From Parasponia andersonii (taxonomy: Eukaryota > Streptophyta > Magnoliopsida > Rosales > Cannabaceae), in NCBI GenBank assembly GCA_002914805.1, contig JXTB01000598.1, positions 80,227 through 144,226 on the forward strand: a stretch of 64,000 nt of DNA, given 5' to 3'. The notes under the pieces are model-generated. The model saw only the letters and a program-made list of their open reading frames with translations, was not told the DNA's origin and ran no database searches. The position numbers and the translations under genes are program-made. Below are positions 26,001 through 38,400 of the stretch, piece after piece (position 1 is the first letter of the stretch; each line of letters begins with the position of its first letter).

Positions 26001-26989
26001 ATTTTATTAATTTGCCGAAAAAAAACAAAAAGAAAAAAAGAAAGATGAATGGATGGAAAAGAAAATGTTGATGGTGTGCGAAACTAAAATATATATTTTC
26101 TCAAAGTTATATGGTGCTTGTATCATAGATGCCCCTCTAACCATTGTTACATCATGTTTGTTCTTCAACTTTAAAATGTGCGATTTCTCGAAGTTACCTT
26201 AATTTTAGATTGATGTCGTAATTTAAGGTGCAATGAATTATGAACGTTATGATTATATAATTAAGATGAAAATTGTTATTTTAATTTTAATAATAATGGT
26301 ATAACACAAGTGTCAGTCATATAACTTTCGAAGAATTATGTCATATAATTTCTGAAGAATTATCTTTCTTTTAACTTATTTCAAAATTTATGGTAAAAAG
26401 TAAGAAAACTTATAACTTTTTATGAAAATAAAAAAAAAAAACCTCTATTTTATTAATTAAAAATGAAAAACTCAATATTGCAATCTTTTCTACGTATTCC
26501 CACTAATGAGTAACAACCCGACCTCTGTCGAATAATTTTGACGAGGTCGAATACAACAAAAAGGAAGTAAAAAAAGACTTACAACCACATGTTATTGACC
26601 GTTAAAAAAAATCAAGATTAATTCTTTTTAACCAATAAATAAATAAATAGGTTTATGATTAGGACGCCATTTAAATAATTGTATATAAATAGTATCACAT
26701 TTTTTTGGTCATGTATCTCTAATGACTAGGTGTTCAATCTTTAATAACTTTTAAAAGACAATGGAATTTGTGTTTGATTTGAACTGATATTATTACGTAC
26801 CCTTAAAAAAAAAAAAAAAAAAAGGTTTGAACTAAAATTTTGAATAATATAAATCGAACCCTCCTAAATCCTAACAGGGAAAGGTGGAGCATGACACGAG
26901 ACAAAGACTCAAATCTATATAGATGGGGTTAGCACTTAGCAGCCAGCCACATAAAAAAGCAAAGGGGATCACCAAATGGACCTTTATCG
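20095..26989. other. Long gene-poor AT-rich spacer
   Basis: Almost 7 kb without a supportable gene. Worn G/C-rich pieces at about 20290-20360 and 20760-20880 resemble dispersed hAT/MITE-type sequence. A patch at 21828-21912 is unusually rich in GTTAC/GTAAC. Simple repeats include (AT)n at about 23400-23422, 24436-24460 and 25793-25820. Poly(A) or poly(T) runs lie near 23070, 24150, 25168-25192 and 26805-26823. Short frames here are AT-driven and match nothing I know. Confidence 0.5.
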
Positions 26990-26997
26990 GAATATTC
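26990..26997 (+). promoter_or_regulatory. P1BS site (PHR1-binding), distal
   Basis: GAATATTC is a perfect match to the palindromic P1BS consensus GNATATNC bound by PHR1-type MYB-CC factors under phosphate starvation. It lies 554 bp upstream of the ATG of the PECP1/PS2-family phosphatase, a family known to be strongly phosphate-starvation induced. Binding is inferred from the sequence and the family. Confidence 0.65.
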
Positions 26998-27064
26998 CCC
27001 ACCTGTTTGGTTGGTGGTGCTAAAAAGTGGCCTATCCCTAACCAAATTCGATTCAGTACCTCTC

Positions 27065-27072
27065 GAATATTC
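27065..27072 (+). promoter_or_regulatory. P1BS site (PHR1-binding), proximal
   Basis: A second perfect GAATATTC, 75 bp downstream of the first and 479 bp upstream of the phosphatase ATG. Two identical sites close together strengthen the case for phosphate-starvation control of this gene. Confidence 0.65.
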
Positions 27073-27382
27073 TCTTATTCCCGCGTTTTTTTAACCTCAA
27101 TCAGTCTCCTAATACAATTCCTCAATCTCATATATATAAATTGGTCAAATCCAAAAAAACCCCGTCTTAAAAAGTCATCAAATCTGACGGTTCTAAATTC
27201 ATATTGATGGATTTTGCCATATTGGAACGTGACATATCCGTATGATGTACATGTGCTTAATTTAGACTCGTATAAACCACAAACATGGTTTTGGCTTATT
27301 CAAAGTAATATTCCTTTGGAATCCTTGGTGTGATACGTAGTTGTGTTTAATTTCAAGGCTTGACACAAACTCCTTGGCCCCC

Positions 27383-27390
27383 TATATAAA
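27383..27390 (+). promoter_or_regulatory. TATA box of the PECP1/PS2-like gene
   Basis: TATATAAA stands 161 bp upstream of the ATG and is followed by a C/T-rich stretch (27391-27475) typical of plant leaders. This predicts a transcription start near 27415-27425. Confidence 0.65.
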
Positions 27391-27543
27391 CCTCCTCTTC
27401 TCCTCCTGTTTTTTCTCATCCTAAAAACCCTGTTCAAGTACTCTTCTTCTTCTTGTCCTTCTTGGCCACCTTAACAAAAACAGAGAAACTCTCTGTTTTC
27501 CTCTCTTGTCGTTTTTCTGAAAATTTGTCGTTTGTCAAGAAAG

Positions 27544-29093
27544 ATGGCCGGAAATACTATTGTGGTCTTCGACTTCGATAAGACCATTATCGAATGCGAC
27601 AGTGATAACTGGGTCGTTGATGAATTGGGTGCCTCCGATCTCTTCAATCAACTCCTCCCCACCATGCCATGGAACTCTCTCATGGTAAACTATCATTATT
27701 TTTTTTTATATACTAAAGTTTTATTTTCTTTATTTTGTTTCTGGGTTTTCAAAATAAATCAAATTGTATGGTTTCTAATAATGGTTTAACATCATTAAAA
27801 AAAAAAATAAAAAATTGCAGGATAGGATGATGAAGGAGCTTCATGAACAAGGAAAAACCATTGAAGACATTGTTGAGGTTCTAAAAAGGACCCCAATACA
27901 TTCTAGAGTTGTTCCTGCCATTAAAGCGGCTCATGCTCTTGGGTACATATTATATTAATATGCTTTGTTTTAGCCTTTTATGAATTTTTTTTTTCTTTCT
28001 TTTTGATTTGTGTAACTTATATGGTTTAAACATTTTCAGGTGTGATTTGAGGATTGTTAGTGATGCAAATCTATTTTTCATTGAGACAATTTTGGAGCAT
28101 CTGGGGTTGAGGGAATACTTTTCAGAGATCAACACTAACCCAAGTTATGTTGATGAACAAGGAAGGCTCAGGATTTTTCCTTTTCATGATTTCAATAAGT
28201 GCTCCCATGGCTGCACCACTGGCACATGCCCTCCAAACATGTGCAAGGTATATTGCTATTATATTCTCTGATTGTCATTCCTAGTCTAGAAAGGAACAGT
28301 GAATTTTGGAATAATTCTAAAGAAGAAGGAAGTAGGCACCAAAATTGCCTAGACGAATCCTCATAATATTCTTTTATTTCTTTTTTCAAATCTGTGATAA
28401 TATGCAAGGTATCAATTAGGTTTTATCCCATGTTCTAGAAAGCTTTATAAATTAAAATCCACGTCATTATGGTTAGTGGGATACAATATTTACAATAAGA
28501 ATACAAAATTTAGCCCATTGGGTCCAAAAGTCTTGGAACATGCATCTCAATTTTGCTTAATTAATTGTCAAAACAAATGAATCAATAAATCTTGAATTTT
28601 GACCACTTAGCCTAAGACTCTGACCCCACTTAATCTGATTTAATTAAAAGCTCGGATTTTAATATAGAATCAATATTCTTTTTATCATATTAATTTTCTT
28701 AAGTTTTAATTGATTAAAATAACATTTTCCCCAATTTTACAGGGTGTGATAATAGAGAGAATACAAGATTCTGTGGCTGCTGAGGGAAACAAAAGGATCA
28801 TCTATCTTGGTGATGGGGCTGGTGATTACTGCCCAAGCTTGAAGCTCAAAGAAGGAGATTTTGTCATGCCAAGGAAGAATTTCCCAGTGTGGGACTTAAT
28901 CTCCAAGAACCCACTTCTCATCAAGGCCAAAATCCATGAATGGACTGATGGGGAAGAGCTTGAGAAGATTCTTTTGAGCCTTATTGAAACAATTTCCACT
29001 GATGAACAAGCTGCTTTCACTCCAGCTGACTTTAAAATGCCCTCCAATATTGCTGTTTCAGCCTTGCCTAAAGTCCTCCCAGTTCAGCAGTAG
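27544..29093 (+). CDS. PECP1: HAD phosphatase, PECP1/PS2 (PHOSPHO1-like) family, 4 exons
   Basis: Cytosolic HAD-superfamily phosphatase. Family members hydrolyse phosphocholine and phosphoethanolamine (PECP1) or pyrophosphate (PS2), releasing phosphate during phosphate starvation; which substrate this copy prefers cannot be told from sequence. Exons 27544-27684, 27821-27942, 28040-28247 and 28743-29093 sum to 822 nt, 273 residues, close to the family size. The ATG at 27544 gives MAGNTIVVFDFDKT. Motif I is DFDKT (nucleophile Asp10, acid/base Asp12), motif II lies in LRIVSDAN, and motif IV is GDGAGDYCPS (Asp181, Asp185) for magnesium. A Cys-rich segment, CTTGTCPPNMCK, ends exon 3, as in plant relatives. 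Two P1BS sites and a TATA box lie upstream. A broken copy follows about 4.5 kb downstream on the same strand, so this was a tandem pair. Confidence 0.93.
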
Positions 29094-29734
29094 ACCATTA
29101 ATACTAAATACTAATAAATGTAGATCACATAGCATTATTGCTTCAATGTTTGGCAAAATGTCAGACCCCAAGCACAGATTCAAGAGCTTTAGAGTGTGTT
29201 TTTTTCATTTATTTTTTTTCTAATCTTTTTTTTTTTTCTTTTTTTGGGATTTGGAGACTAAAGTGTTAAGTCTGTGCTGTGTTTTTTTTCCACTAACCAT
29301 GTATGGATGAATATGTCCAAGAAATGTAAAGTGAAGTTTGTTTTCAGCTTTTTGGGTTGAGATTAAGTAGGTCTGATTTATTTCTAAAGCTAATATCTGC
29401 CAAATAATTTTTGTTGGTGAAGACATGTTATGTGACATGTGTGCCATATGGTAGATGAAGAAGTGCCAGAATCTTTTATTAGACCTAACATGAAGTGGAA
29501 ATGGAAGGTCATCACTCATCACCTGACTTGCTGGTAAATATGGAGATTTAATCAGGCATTATTAATTGTAAAACTTTGTTCTAATATAATTCTTTGTCGT
29601 TTTCCATAACCGAAAATCAAGAACTTTTATAGTGCTGTCATATTTATTTTTCTTCACTTCCTCCTATTTAACAACTCAAATTCTACGGACGTGGGAAAAT
29701 AAAGGGACCATGATTAAAGGATACAATATTCCAA

Positions 29735-29890
29735 CTTTTTTTTTTTTTTGGACAACGGGAGGAGGGCAATACCTCTAGTGTGACCTTAGGAGCTTTAATC
29801 CTATTCAAAAATGTTCTTCAAGACTTTATAAGCAAGACTTTATAAGCGGGTCATCACCATTAGACTAGACGGTGGAGTAAGTCACCTGAA
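29735..29890 (-). mobile_element. Possible SINE-like insertion
   Basis: Read on the minus strand, a unique stretch ends in GCCCTCCTCCCGTTGTCC followed by a pure A-run (plus-strand T-run at 29735-29749). C-rich end plus poly(A) is how many plant SINEs finish. A short internal duplication (GACTTTATAAGC twice near 29822-29848) is present. I found no clear A/B box and no flanking target duplication, so this is tentative. Confidence 0.3.
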
Positions 29891-30323
29891 CAACTAATAA
29901 AAATGGCACTCTGATGGCAAAGAAAGGAACATTAAGTTGGCAAATAAGTACTCTCATATTTAAGATTCTGATGTCTAATTTTTAGAATAACCACGTTAGT
30001 GCAAGATCACCTATATGGTGGTATATTCCACCAAAATTAGACAAGTAGATAACACTTGATCATGATTTGTTAACATGATGACGTGGATGCATAATCATTG
30101 TTCGATCTACATTCAAATAAATTTTCTTCATGTTATCTACGAAGCATTCTTTGTTCTCAGCGCATTGAATGTTTAAATCAACTCAGATTTCAATCTAGCT
30201 GTCGTCCTGTATTGTTGCCTTGTGGAATACGGGGGTCTTTGTTATCGTTTTTGAACAAAGTTTGTCTCTTTCCTTTGCCGGGTTCCTTGTTATGATTAAT
30301 AATCAACTCTCTTGTTATGATTA

Positions 30324-30327
<4 letters not shown>

Positions 30328-30394
<67 letters not shown>
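30328..30394. repeat. Compound (CT)n-(CA)n microsatellite
   Basis: An unbroken CT run (about 30328-30377) passes directly into a CA run (30377-30394). Confidence 0.95.
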
Positions 30395-31748
30395 TGCTAG
30401 ACCTTGATTTAAGCTAGGTGTGCAACACATATTTATGCCAGGGGATCAAGAGTACAACTCCAATATGCATGCATGATTAGCTACTTTCTCTAAGCTGGAA
30501 AAAGGGTTTAACATCATGAAGACAACTAAAATCAAAATCTATTATCTTTTTCTCAAGTGGTCATTCGAATTTATATCGAGCATATCTATTCGAATTTATA
30601 TAGAGCATATCTTAAAGGACCTTTGGACTATAACTCCACTAACTCCACTGCCTATTATCACTCACCTCTATTTGTCATTTTTCTCTTCCTCTAGCTCTCT
30701 CTTTATCTCCCCATAAAAATCTGAAATATTAGGTGGGGATTATTTTATGGGGTACACTGAACATATATATTAAAACATATAAATATTAGGGGGTATAGTA
30801 CGACGGAATTCTTTAGATTCTTTAATATAGTGTGTGCTGTATGACAATATTATTGCCGTGTGCCGTCAATGTGTCTACAAATCGGTCTAAAATGCTGAAA
30901 GTTGTATCATACACGACAGAGTCATCAAACAGAGAAAATTTTGTGACACATATACTTACATCATGATCATCAATACCATTTCAACGACAATTTTGACCTA
31001 CCGCCCTGCCTTTTCAGGAAGCACTTTCTTGACTTATATAAAACTCGATTATCTTGAGAAATTTCTTTGATGGATGGTAGGAGGATTAAAAAAAAAAAAA
31101 AAAANAAAATAATTTTTTTAGCTAAATGACTAATATAATTGATACTCATGTGGTATATAAACTGATTTACTCCGTGTAAAAAATATAGAGACTATATCCA
31201 TTATATCAATTGATACCAATGTAAAAAAACTCATATATTTCGCCATTTAATTTATAATAATTTACAAGAAAAAAAAGTGGATAGTTACGTTTACCAAAAT
31301 GAGTATAAAAACGAGCATTTACAATAATGACTAAAAAATAATTTATTATTTGGAAGATAAAACCCTATGCCCTGTGTGAGAAACTCATCTTCTTCATCAC
31401 AACTTTTTTTTAAAAAAATTATTTCTATCTCATTGGAGAGGAATATCCTCTTTGATCTCCCTATTTGGTAGGTCTTCCTTAGTTTTCAGTTTTTCTTTAA
31501 ACAATCCTTCCATTTTTAAGATGGCCTTATTCTTATAGATTTTTTTTTTTATAGGGATTTTGTCCTACTAGATTCTAGATTTGTGTAAGTTTCATTTATT
31601 TTTACTATTTTTCTTTCGTGCTTTCATTCTAAAAATGAATTTTTTATTATTTAAATCTGAAAGAAATTTAATATAAATATTTCATGAAGATGAGATCTAT
31701 TAAAGTTGATGTAATGCTTGAGATCATAAAAATATGGATCATGTGGCA

Positions 31749-31932
31749 TAGGTGTGCATAAATTACCCGGAAACCCAACTCAACCGCCCAACCGACAAAT
31801 CCCGCCCAATACTTTACACGACATAATTAAACTCGAAATTTTTGGGATCGAACTAAATGACTTTCGATTCGGTTACGGGTTACACATTTTAGTTCGAGTT
31901 CAATATGAACCCATATCGAACCTGAAAACCTG

Positions 31933-31976
<44 letters not shown>

Positions 31977-32523
31977 TTGCATTTTTAGGAACTTTTATAT
32001 TTTTAATTAAGTCTTAAATGTGGCTCTAACACTTAATTGGGCCATATAGAAATATGACCAAATTTTAGGCTCAATTTAAGTAAATATCTCTTTGTCAAAT
32101 GTTATAGTAAAATGTCCGGTATATATATTTATATACTAAGTGTAAAATTTTATATACCAAGTATAAAAAATTATATACCCATGATATTTCAATATAGTAA
32201 CTGAAATTGGTAAATAAACATATCTACTAAGTGTAAAAATATATATAATTAGACATTTAACTATAAAGCTTAAAAAATATACATTTACTTAATCAAATTT
32301 GAAATATTGATCATACACCTAAATTTCTCAACTTAATTAGCTAAAATTAGGCCAATACTAATAGCCCTTAAAATATCATAGGCTTAATTATTATTTTCCC
32401 TTAAGGCCATAGGCCCAACTTCCCTTAAACCCATATCCAACAAACCCAAAATTCATTCGGATTGGTTTTGGTTCCCTGAACCCAAAAACCTGAAAATTCG
32501 AAACTCCTCAACGTGCACCTCTA
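31749..32523. mobile_element. Non-autonomous hAT element (775 bp)
   Basis: Left end TAGGTGTGCA and right end (minus strand) TAGAGGTGCA form short inverted termini with 8 of 10 matches. The 8-mers outside them, ATGTGGCA (31741-31748) and ATATGGCA (32524-32531), match at 7 of 8, a hAT-type target-site duplication. Both subterminal regions carry AACCCGAAAACC-like motifs typical of this widespread plant hAT group. The centre is AT-rich, with an (AT)n run at about 31935-31973, and holds no transposase. Confidence 0.8.
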
Positions 32524-32531
32524 ATATGGCA

Positions 32532-33620
32532 TCTCTAGAATTTATTGTTTATCGTAGATATGGTGAACTCTTTTAGAAGTATGTCTAGTAATGATATTAT
32601 TACTAATAATATGAACTCTTAATTTGTTAAGATATAGTGATTGTTTTTTTGGTTCTTGTTGCTTTAACTTTCGTTCCGAGAAGCAGTATATACACACGCT
32701 AAGATTAGTCTATTCTATGTTTATGTTTTGTTTTATAATTGGAAAATTTCTAATTGGATTGCTCATAGTGTAGCAAACAATATATTGCTAACAATAAATT
32801 TCTTTTCGATAAAATTTGATTTTATGTTGTAAAATTCCAAACAAACAAAAAATGAAAAATCCTAAAAGGTAAAGTAGTTTGGATTATTTCAAAATAAATA
32901 CTGGTTTAAGTTTATTTAGAGAAATACTACTTTTACCATTTGAGGGATTCAAAAATTGAATTTGTCAAGTAGTAGAGGTAACCGTCTAAATTACTTGAGA
33001 TATTCAATCAGAAATTAAAAAAAAAAAANAAAAAAAAAAAAGAAAAAGAAATTAATTTCAACTTTTGGCGTCGTAAACCTTTATTTCTTTAAGAAACTTC
33101 TTGTTTTCTTTTTACTCAAAAAAGAAAAGAAAATGATATTAGATTGTAGATCACCTCACCATGTCGTTTCCATTCATTGAGCACACGATGTCGTTTCGTT
33201 CGTCTAAGGTTGGGACGTATTCCCGATTGTTGGTGGTACGGTGCGTCTTTTATACCCACGTTTATCTTTTCGCTCGACGAGTCTCTTATTTTAATTCGAA
33301 TCATAGGACTTTCTGGACCCTTCGATCAGCCAGCCATGTCAAATTCATCGAATCCAACGGCTAGAAACTCATTCAGATTACGTAAGTGAAGTTGCATAGA
33401 TCTAAAAGGACCATGACACTCCAATTCAAAAAAAAAAAAAAAAAAAGACATGACATTAAAAACTCACTTGGACTATAAAAATCACTCTCCTCTTCATCTT
33501 CATTCCACTCACCCCAAATCACGAATTGTGTTTGGGTACTGAGAAAAGAAAATAAAAGAGAAACCCTTATGAGAATCCTTGTGTTCAAAGCTAGGTAGCT
33601 AGAGAAAAACAGAGCAAGAT
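32532..33620. other. Spacer upstream of the phosphatase pseudogene
   Basis: AT-rich sequence with A-runs containing an N (33018-33040 region). No transposon ends seen. By eye, 32941-33620 has no GNATATNC match, unlike the promoter of the intact copy. Overlapping short frames at 33161-33389 match nothing. Confidence 0.5.
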
Positions 33621-34880
33621 ATGGCCGGAAAAACTGTTATCGTTTTTGACTTTGGCAAGACCATTATAGAATACGACAGTAATAACTGGGTCGTTGACGA
33701 GTTGGGTGCTACGGTTTTGTTCAATAAACTTCGTCTCACCATGCTTTGGAACTCTATCACGGTAAGAGTTAATAGCTCTTTATTTGTTAGAACAAGATAG
33801 AGAAGAATATATGTCTTACACTATGATTCTAATGCTTTGAATGAAAATTTTACAGGATTGGATAATGAAGGAGCTACATGAACAAGGAAAAACTATACAA
33901 CATATTGTGGAGGTTCTAAAAAGAATTCCAACACATCCATGAATTGTTCCTGATATTAAGGCTGCCTATGATATTGGGTATATAAATATATAGATATAGA
34001 TATAGATATATATACACATAAGACGAGTCTATTGTTAATTGTTTTGAGCCCTCTAATTATACAAACATGTTTCTTTGGGTCTAATTATCTAGTGGATATA
34101 TACTTTTTTCATATACATATACAGGGGTGATTTGAGGATTGTTAGTGATGCGAATCTCTTTTTTGTTGGGACGATTTTGAACCATCTTGTGTTGAGGGAT
34201 TACTTCTCGGAGATCAACACTAATCCTAGCTTTGTCAATGAACAAGGAAGGCTTAGGATTTTGCCTTCCCCTGATTTCAGCAAGTCCTCTCCTACTATGG
34301 TCCCAACTTGCGAGCGGCGATGACTAGTTCAGACCATTCATTCGGGTGGGGTCACCATCATTGGGGTGGATCCCACCTCAACGGATAGCCTAGATTAGTC
34401 TAAGTTGTTGGATGTCTGATCTAAGCAAAATCTTTATTAAGTATATATTCTTAGAATCATGTGTCTCTTTTTGTCTATTATATTACTCTTTGTTTTAACT
34501 TTTTGGTTAATTATGGCTGTTACCCAATTTTACAGGGTGTAATCATAGAAAGAATCCAAGCTTCTGTGGCTGCTGAGGGAAACAAGACGATCATCTATCT
34601 TGGTGATGGGGCTGATGATTACTGCCCAAGCTTGAAGCTCAGTGAAGGAGACTTTGTCATGCCAAGGAAGAATTTCCCAGTGTGGGACTGGATTTCCAAG
34701 AACCCACTTCTTATCAAGGCCAAAATCCATGAATGGACTGATGGGTGAAGACCTTGAGAGGATTCTATTAAGCCTTACTGAAACAATTCCCATTGATGAA
34801 CAAGCTGCTTTCACTTAAACGCCAACCAATACTGCTGTTTCAGTCTTGCCTAGAGTCCTCCAAGTTCATCAATTTAGGAC
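33621..34880 (+). pseudogene. Broken tandem duplicate of the PECP1/PS2-like phosphatase
   Basis: Exon structure follows the intact gene. Exon 1 is 33621-33761 (141 nt, same length), exon 2 is 33856-33977 (122 nt, same length), exon 3 starts at 34125 and exon 4 at 34536. Defects: motif I is DFGKT, so the acid/base Asp is Gly; exon 2 has a TGA where the intact copy has Arg (after THP, about 33940-33942); the Cys-rich end of exon 3 is lost and the frame stops at 34321-34323; motif IV reads GDGADDYCPS; and exon 4 has a TGA at 34746-34748, with further disruption beyond. Homology fades near 34880. The upstream region lacks the paired P1BS sites. An active enzyme is very unlikely; a transcribed non-coding copy is possible. 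Confidence 0.92.
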
Positions 34881-35437
34881 TAGTTCACTAATAAAGTAGT
34901 AAAGTCCTTCAGCAAAAGATAAAGTAGCAGATATCATTATTTCTTCAAACTAGTCAAAATGCCAAATCCGAGGCAGAGATTCAATAACTTTTTGGTGTTT
35001 TCCTTCACTCTTTTTTCTGTGATGATGGTTACCATGTGACATGCGGCCANNNNNNNNNNNNTTTTTTTTTTTTTTTTTCTCCCCTAGAAGACCAAACTTG
35101 AAGTTGAATGTAAAGGTGATATGTATTTTTATTGTGCAAGTTGAGCTAAACGTTAAAACTTAAAACATAGAGTGGGTTATTGGAACCAATTACTCATATC
35201 CGACTGATATTTGATATTGGGTCTCTTTGGAAGATAGTCCCGAGGCCATCAAATTTTGATTTCAATAAATTAGAACATCCTTATGAAAAAGTTCTAACTC
35301 AAACTTAAGAAAGTCATAAACTGTAATATATAATGGTACACATGGCTCTGTCAATAAAATCTGTCTATTTCAAAGTACACTGGAATGAAAAAACAAATGG
35401 CCAATCTCCAATTGAATTGAGTTTCGAAAAAAAAAAA
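34881..35437. other. Spacer with assembly gap; 3' UTR side of UBP6
   Basis: Contains 12 Ns at 35050-35061 followed by a T-run (35062-35079), an unresolved homopolymer gap. The bases adjoining 35437 are likely the 3' UTR of the minus-strand UBP6 gene. No other gene seen. Confidence 0.5.
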
Positions 35438-38400
35438 TCAGATGGGAACAACACGGGCCTTATACATGCAAATATAGGCCATATGCCAATCACCTGAAAG
35501 AAAAAAGAGAAGCTTATCAGAGAAATAGGAGGGTGATTGAGTTAAATCAGTAACACACTGCTAAATCCAATAAGAACGTCAAATATAGTGCTTTGCAATT
35601 ATAAACAAAAATGTTTATCAGACATTTTTCTTCCTAGATTTATAACAAGAATAATTTAGCTTCTTTTTTTTCCTTTAGATTTATAACTTGAATAATTTAC
35701 TAGCTTTTAGAGGGCCATTAACGAGCGGAAGTAAAAACAGAAGTGCATTAAATACTAACTAGGTATATGTTGTCATATTACTCAAGTTATTTTTTCTAAA
35801 TATTTTGTTGATATGTGCAGCATTACTCAATACTAAATAGTTCTGGGATTGTCTTGGATTCATCTTTTACCTCCTCCAGACAGTTTTGTGATATCTTCCT
35901 CCCTCTGTGGAATGGGATTATCATCATCATACTCGATCCATTTCCCTACAGCAAAAAGAAGCCCCATCAGTTGAAAATTTTTGAATTCAGACAATTTTTA
36001 ATGCAACTAACTTGCTGATCAATTTAGAGAACTCACCACTTTCTTGCTTGACCCAGGCGACATAATGCCCCGAGTCAGCACTCCGACCCTTGTGTGTTAA
36101 GACAGCGACCAAATCATAAACTCCAGTCACCTGTGTCTCCCGAGATACAGCACCTGCAATGAATATTTAGCAGCAGTGAGAGCACCCAAGTCAGTGATCA
36201 ATGACCATAGTAAAACGCAGAAACTACGTAGTTGAGCCAAGCCAAGGGACTTGAGCTTTTAACCTTTGTCAGATGTCGAATTAGATGGGTCTCTATTTTC
36301 GTTTGATGAGCCCTGTATGTTAATAACAGGTAAACGATGCTTAGAACACAACCGCACATGCACATTTAAATGTTAACTTAAATCTGTGTATATCTAGCTG
36401 GGTTTTGTAATCACCTCTGCCTCAGACATCTTGACATCACTGTCTTTTGAAGTAGAACCCTTCCCGCTGGATTTCAAACCAAGCTTTTTGCCTTCCTCAT
36501 CCCGCAAAAGCTATTTTATTTTATTTTATTTTAGTGGAAAGTACCAAACACGGAAGGGAAGTATGGAATATTGATCAGTGTTTTAGGAGAAGAATTTTAA
36601 GTTTATTCAAGTCAAAAGCAAGTAGGTACCCGGCGAGGAGCTTCCAATTTCTTACGAAGATCATCTGAACAGAGATCGTAAACATCCAACTCCAAAGGAT
36701 AATCCACTTTCTGAAATGAGTAAAGGCATAAGGATGCCAGCATTTTATTTTATGTTTTCGCCATCCATCAATGAAAGACCAAAAAAAAGAAGAAGATGCA
36801 CGGCAGTAAATTTGAATGAAAACCACATAGTCAAACATATATTTTTTATCTAGAGTCATGCCTTCTTGTAATACAACAATGAATAATGTGAGAATGCTGT
36901 GAACATAAAAAAGAATCGAAATTCTATTATGCTGTTATAGTACGTCACAAAAACAGAAAAGAGCATAACCCGCAAAATCTTGGCCTTCTGATTTGATTCC
37001 CTCTTCCAGAAAAAGCGAACAAACTGAATAGTCAAGTACCTACAAATTTAAGAAAATAAAAAAAGAAAACAAGTTCAGGGGGAGAAAGGTGTTGAAACTA
37101 TTCGACACTAGGCTCATGCTTGTTTACTTTCATTCGAACTAAATGTTGCTCAATAAAATCTTCACCATTGTTTTTACTTTTACACACCAAAAACAAAAGT
37201 GCTAAGAAAGCAAGATCTAAGAACTTTTTTGATCTTCTAAAATGTTGGGACCAAATATATGGTTGGTACAAATAGTTTAAAGACATCTGCATCAACAAAC
37301 TCGAATTAAGTAATCTACAGCATCTGAATTTTATTAGCACAAATCAGACGAGGAATTTTGCAAGCCACATGCTCGTGTTCTGCAAGACCACGCATAAGTG
37401 ACTCACAAGCTACAAAACCAAAAACAATGGGGAAAAGCCATCCGTACCTTGGCAGGCCATTGATACGAGACTCCTTCAAGTAGATTGCACTACGCCCCAA
37501 AGAAGGAGAATTCTTTTCCAGTTCTGATTTAAGACCCTACATGAATCAAGTTAAAAAAAATTTTAAAAAAAAATCACCTGTTTTCCATAATTAAAATGAA
37601 TATTAAAATTTTTCCATAAAGAGATGGATATACAAATAGAGAGAATTATGAAATAACCAATGTAAAAGGATCAAGTTCTTAGTTGTCGCAATTGACATAA
37701 CATCCGCAGTAATTAAAACTCATCCCAGAGCAAAAGCTTCAGAGATGTTATCGGACGTACGTGTTTTAATCCTTCATGCAAATGGTTCACCTCTTGAGAT
37801 ATGTGGCATTTCAGGGAATAAACTGATTCTGCTTCTGAGCTTTCTTCACCACTTTCCTGGCAATGAACCCTAGGATCCCAGGACGCATATAGTATAGATA
37901 AGAATAGTCAAAGAACGTTTATCTTTAAAACTTTAACACTAAACCATAAAATACGGCTTTTGGAACATAACTCTAAAATTATGGTCATGAACAAGCCACT
38001 TCATAGCAAGAAAAAAGAACCAATCCACATAAGCTGACAAGTGAGAATCAAGGGAATTATTAGTTTTAGAACTCAGCCACATTAATACAAAATTTATCAT
38101 ATCTCATGCTAACTTTTCAGGATTTACCATCCAAGACAAGAAGCATATGTGATAACTAAGGCTTGATAGAGTAGGGAGTGGAAACAGAAACCTCTACGGC
38201 AATTTGCATTTCACAAGTAATGTATTAAGCTACTGAGTAAATCCAGTTTTTAATTAGGATACAGCAGCTAATAAATAAAGCGCATACATCTAACCTGCTT
38301 ACAAGATCAACACCAAATAGGGCCTTAACTGCATCTGGATTTTCACTGCTAGAAAACATAAAAACAAATGAGTACCATTTAAATAAGTACAAACACCAGA

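Larger units (their letters stand above)
29094..31748. other. 3' UTR of the phosphatase and intergenic spacer
   Basis: The first few hundred bases are probably 3' UTR, with a T-rich run at 29227-29245. The rest holds a possible SINE (about 29735-29890), a CT/CA microsatellite (30328-30394) and AT-rich sequence. No supportable coding region; the frames at 30098-30295 and 30516-30716 match nothing. Confidence 0.5.

Noticed and set aside
26923-27207. 94-codon frame in front of the phosphatase
   Set aside because: It overlaps the promoter region with the P1BS sites and matches no family.
27532-27543. Start of the phosphatase upstream of 27544
   Set aside because: The upstream codon at 27532 is TTG, not ATG; family alignment begins at MAGNT (27544).
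35050-35079. Possible transposon end at the N gap
   Set aside because: The Ns adjoin a T homopolymer; this is a sequencing gap, not a biological feature.
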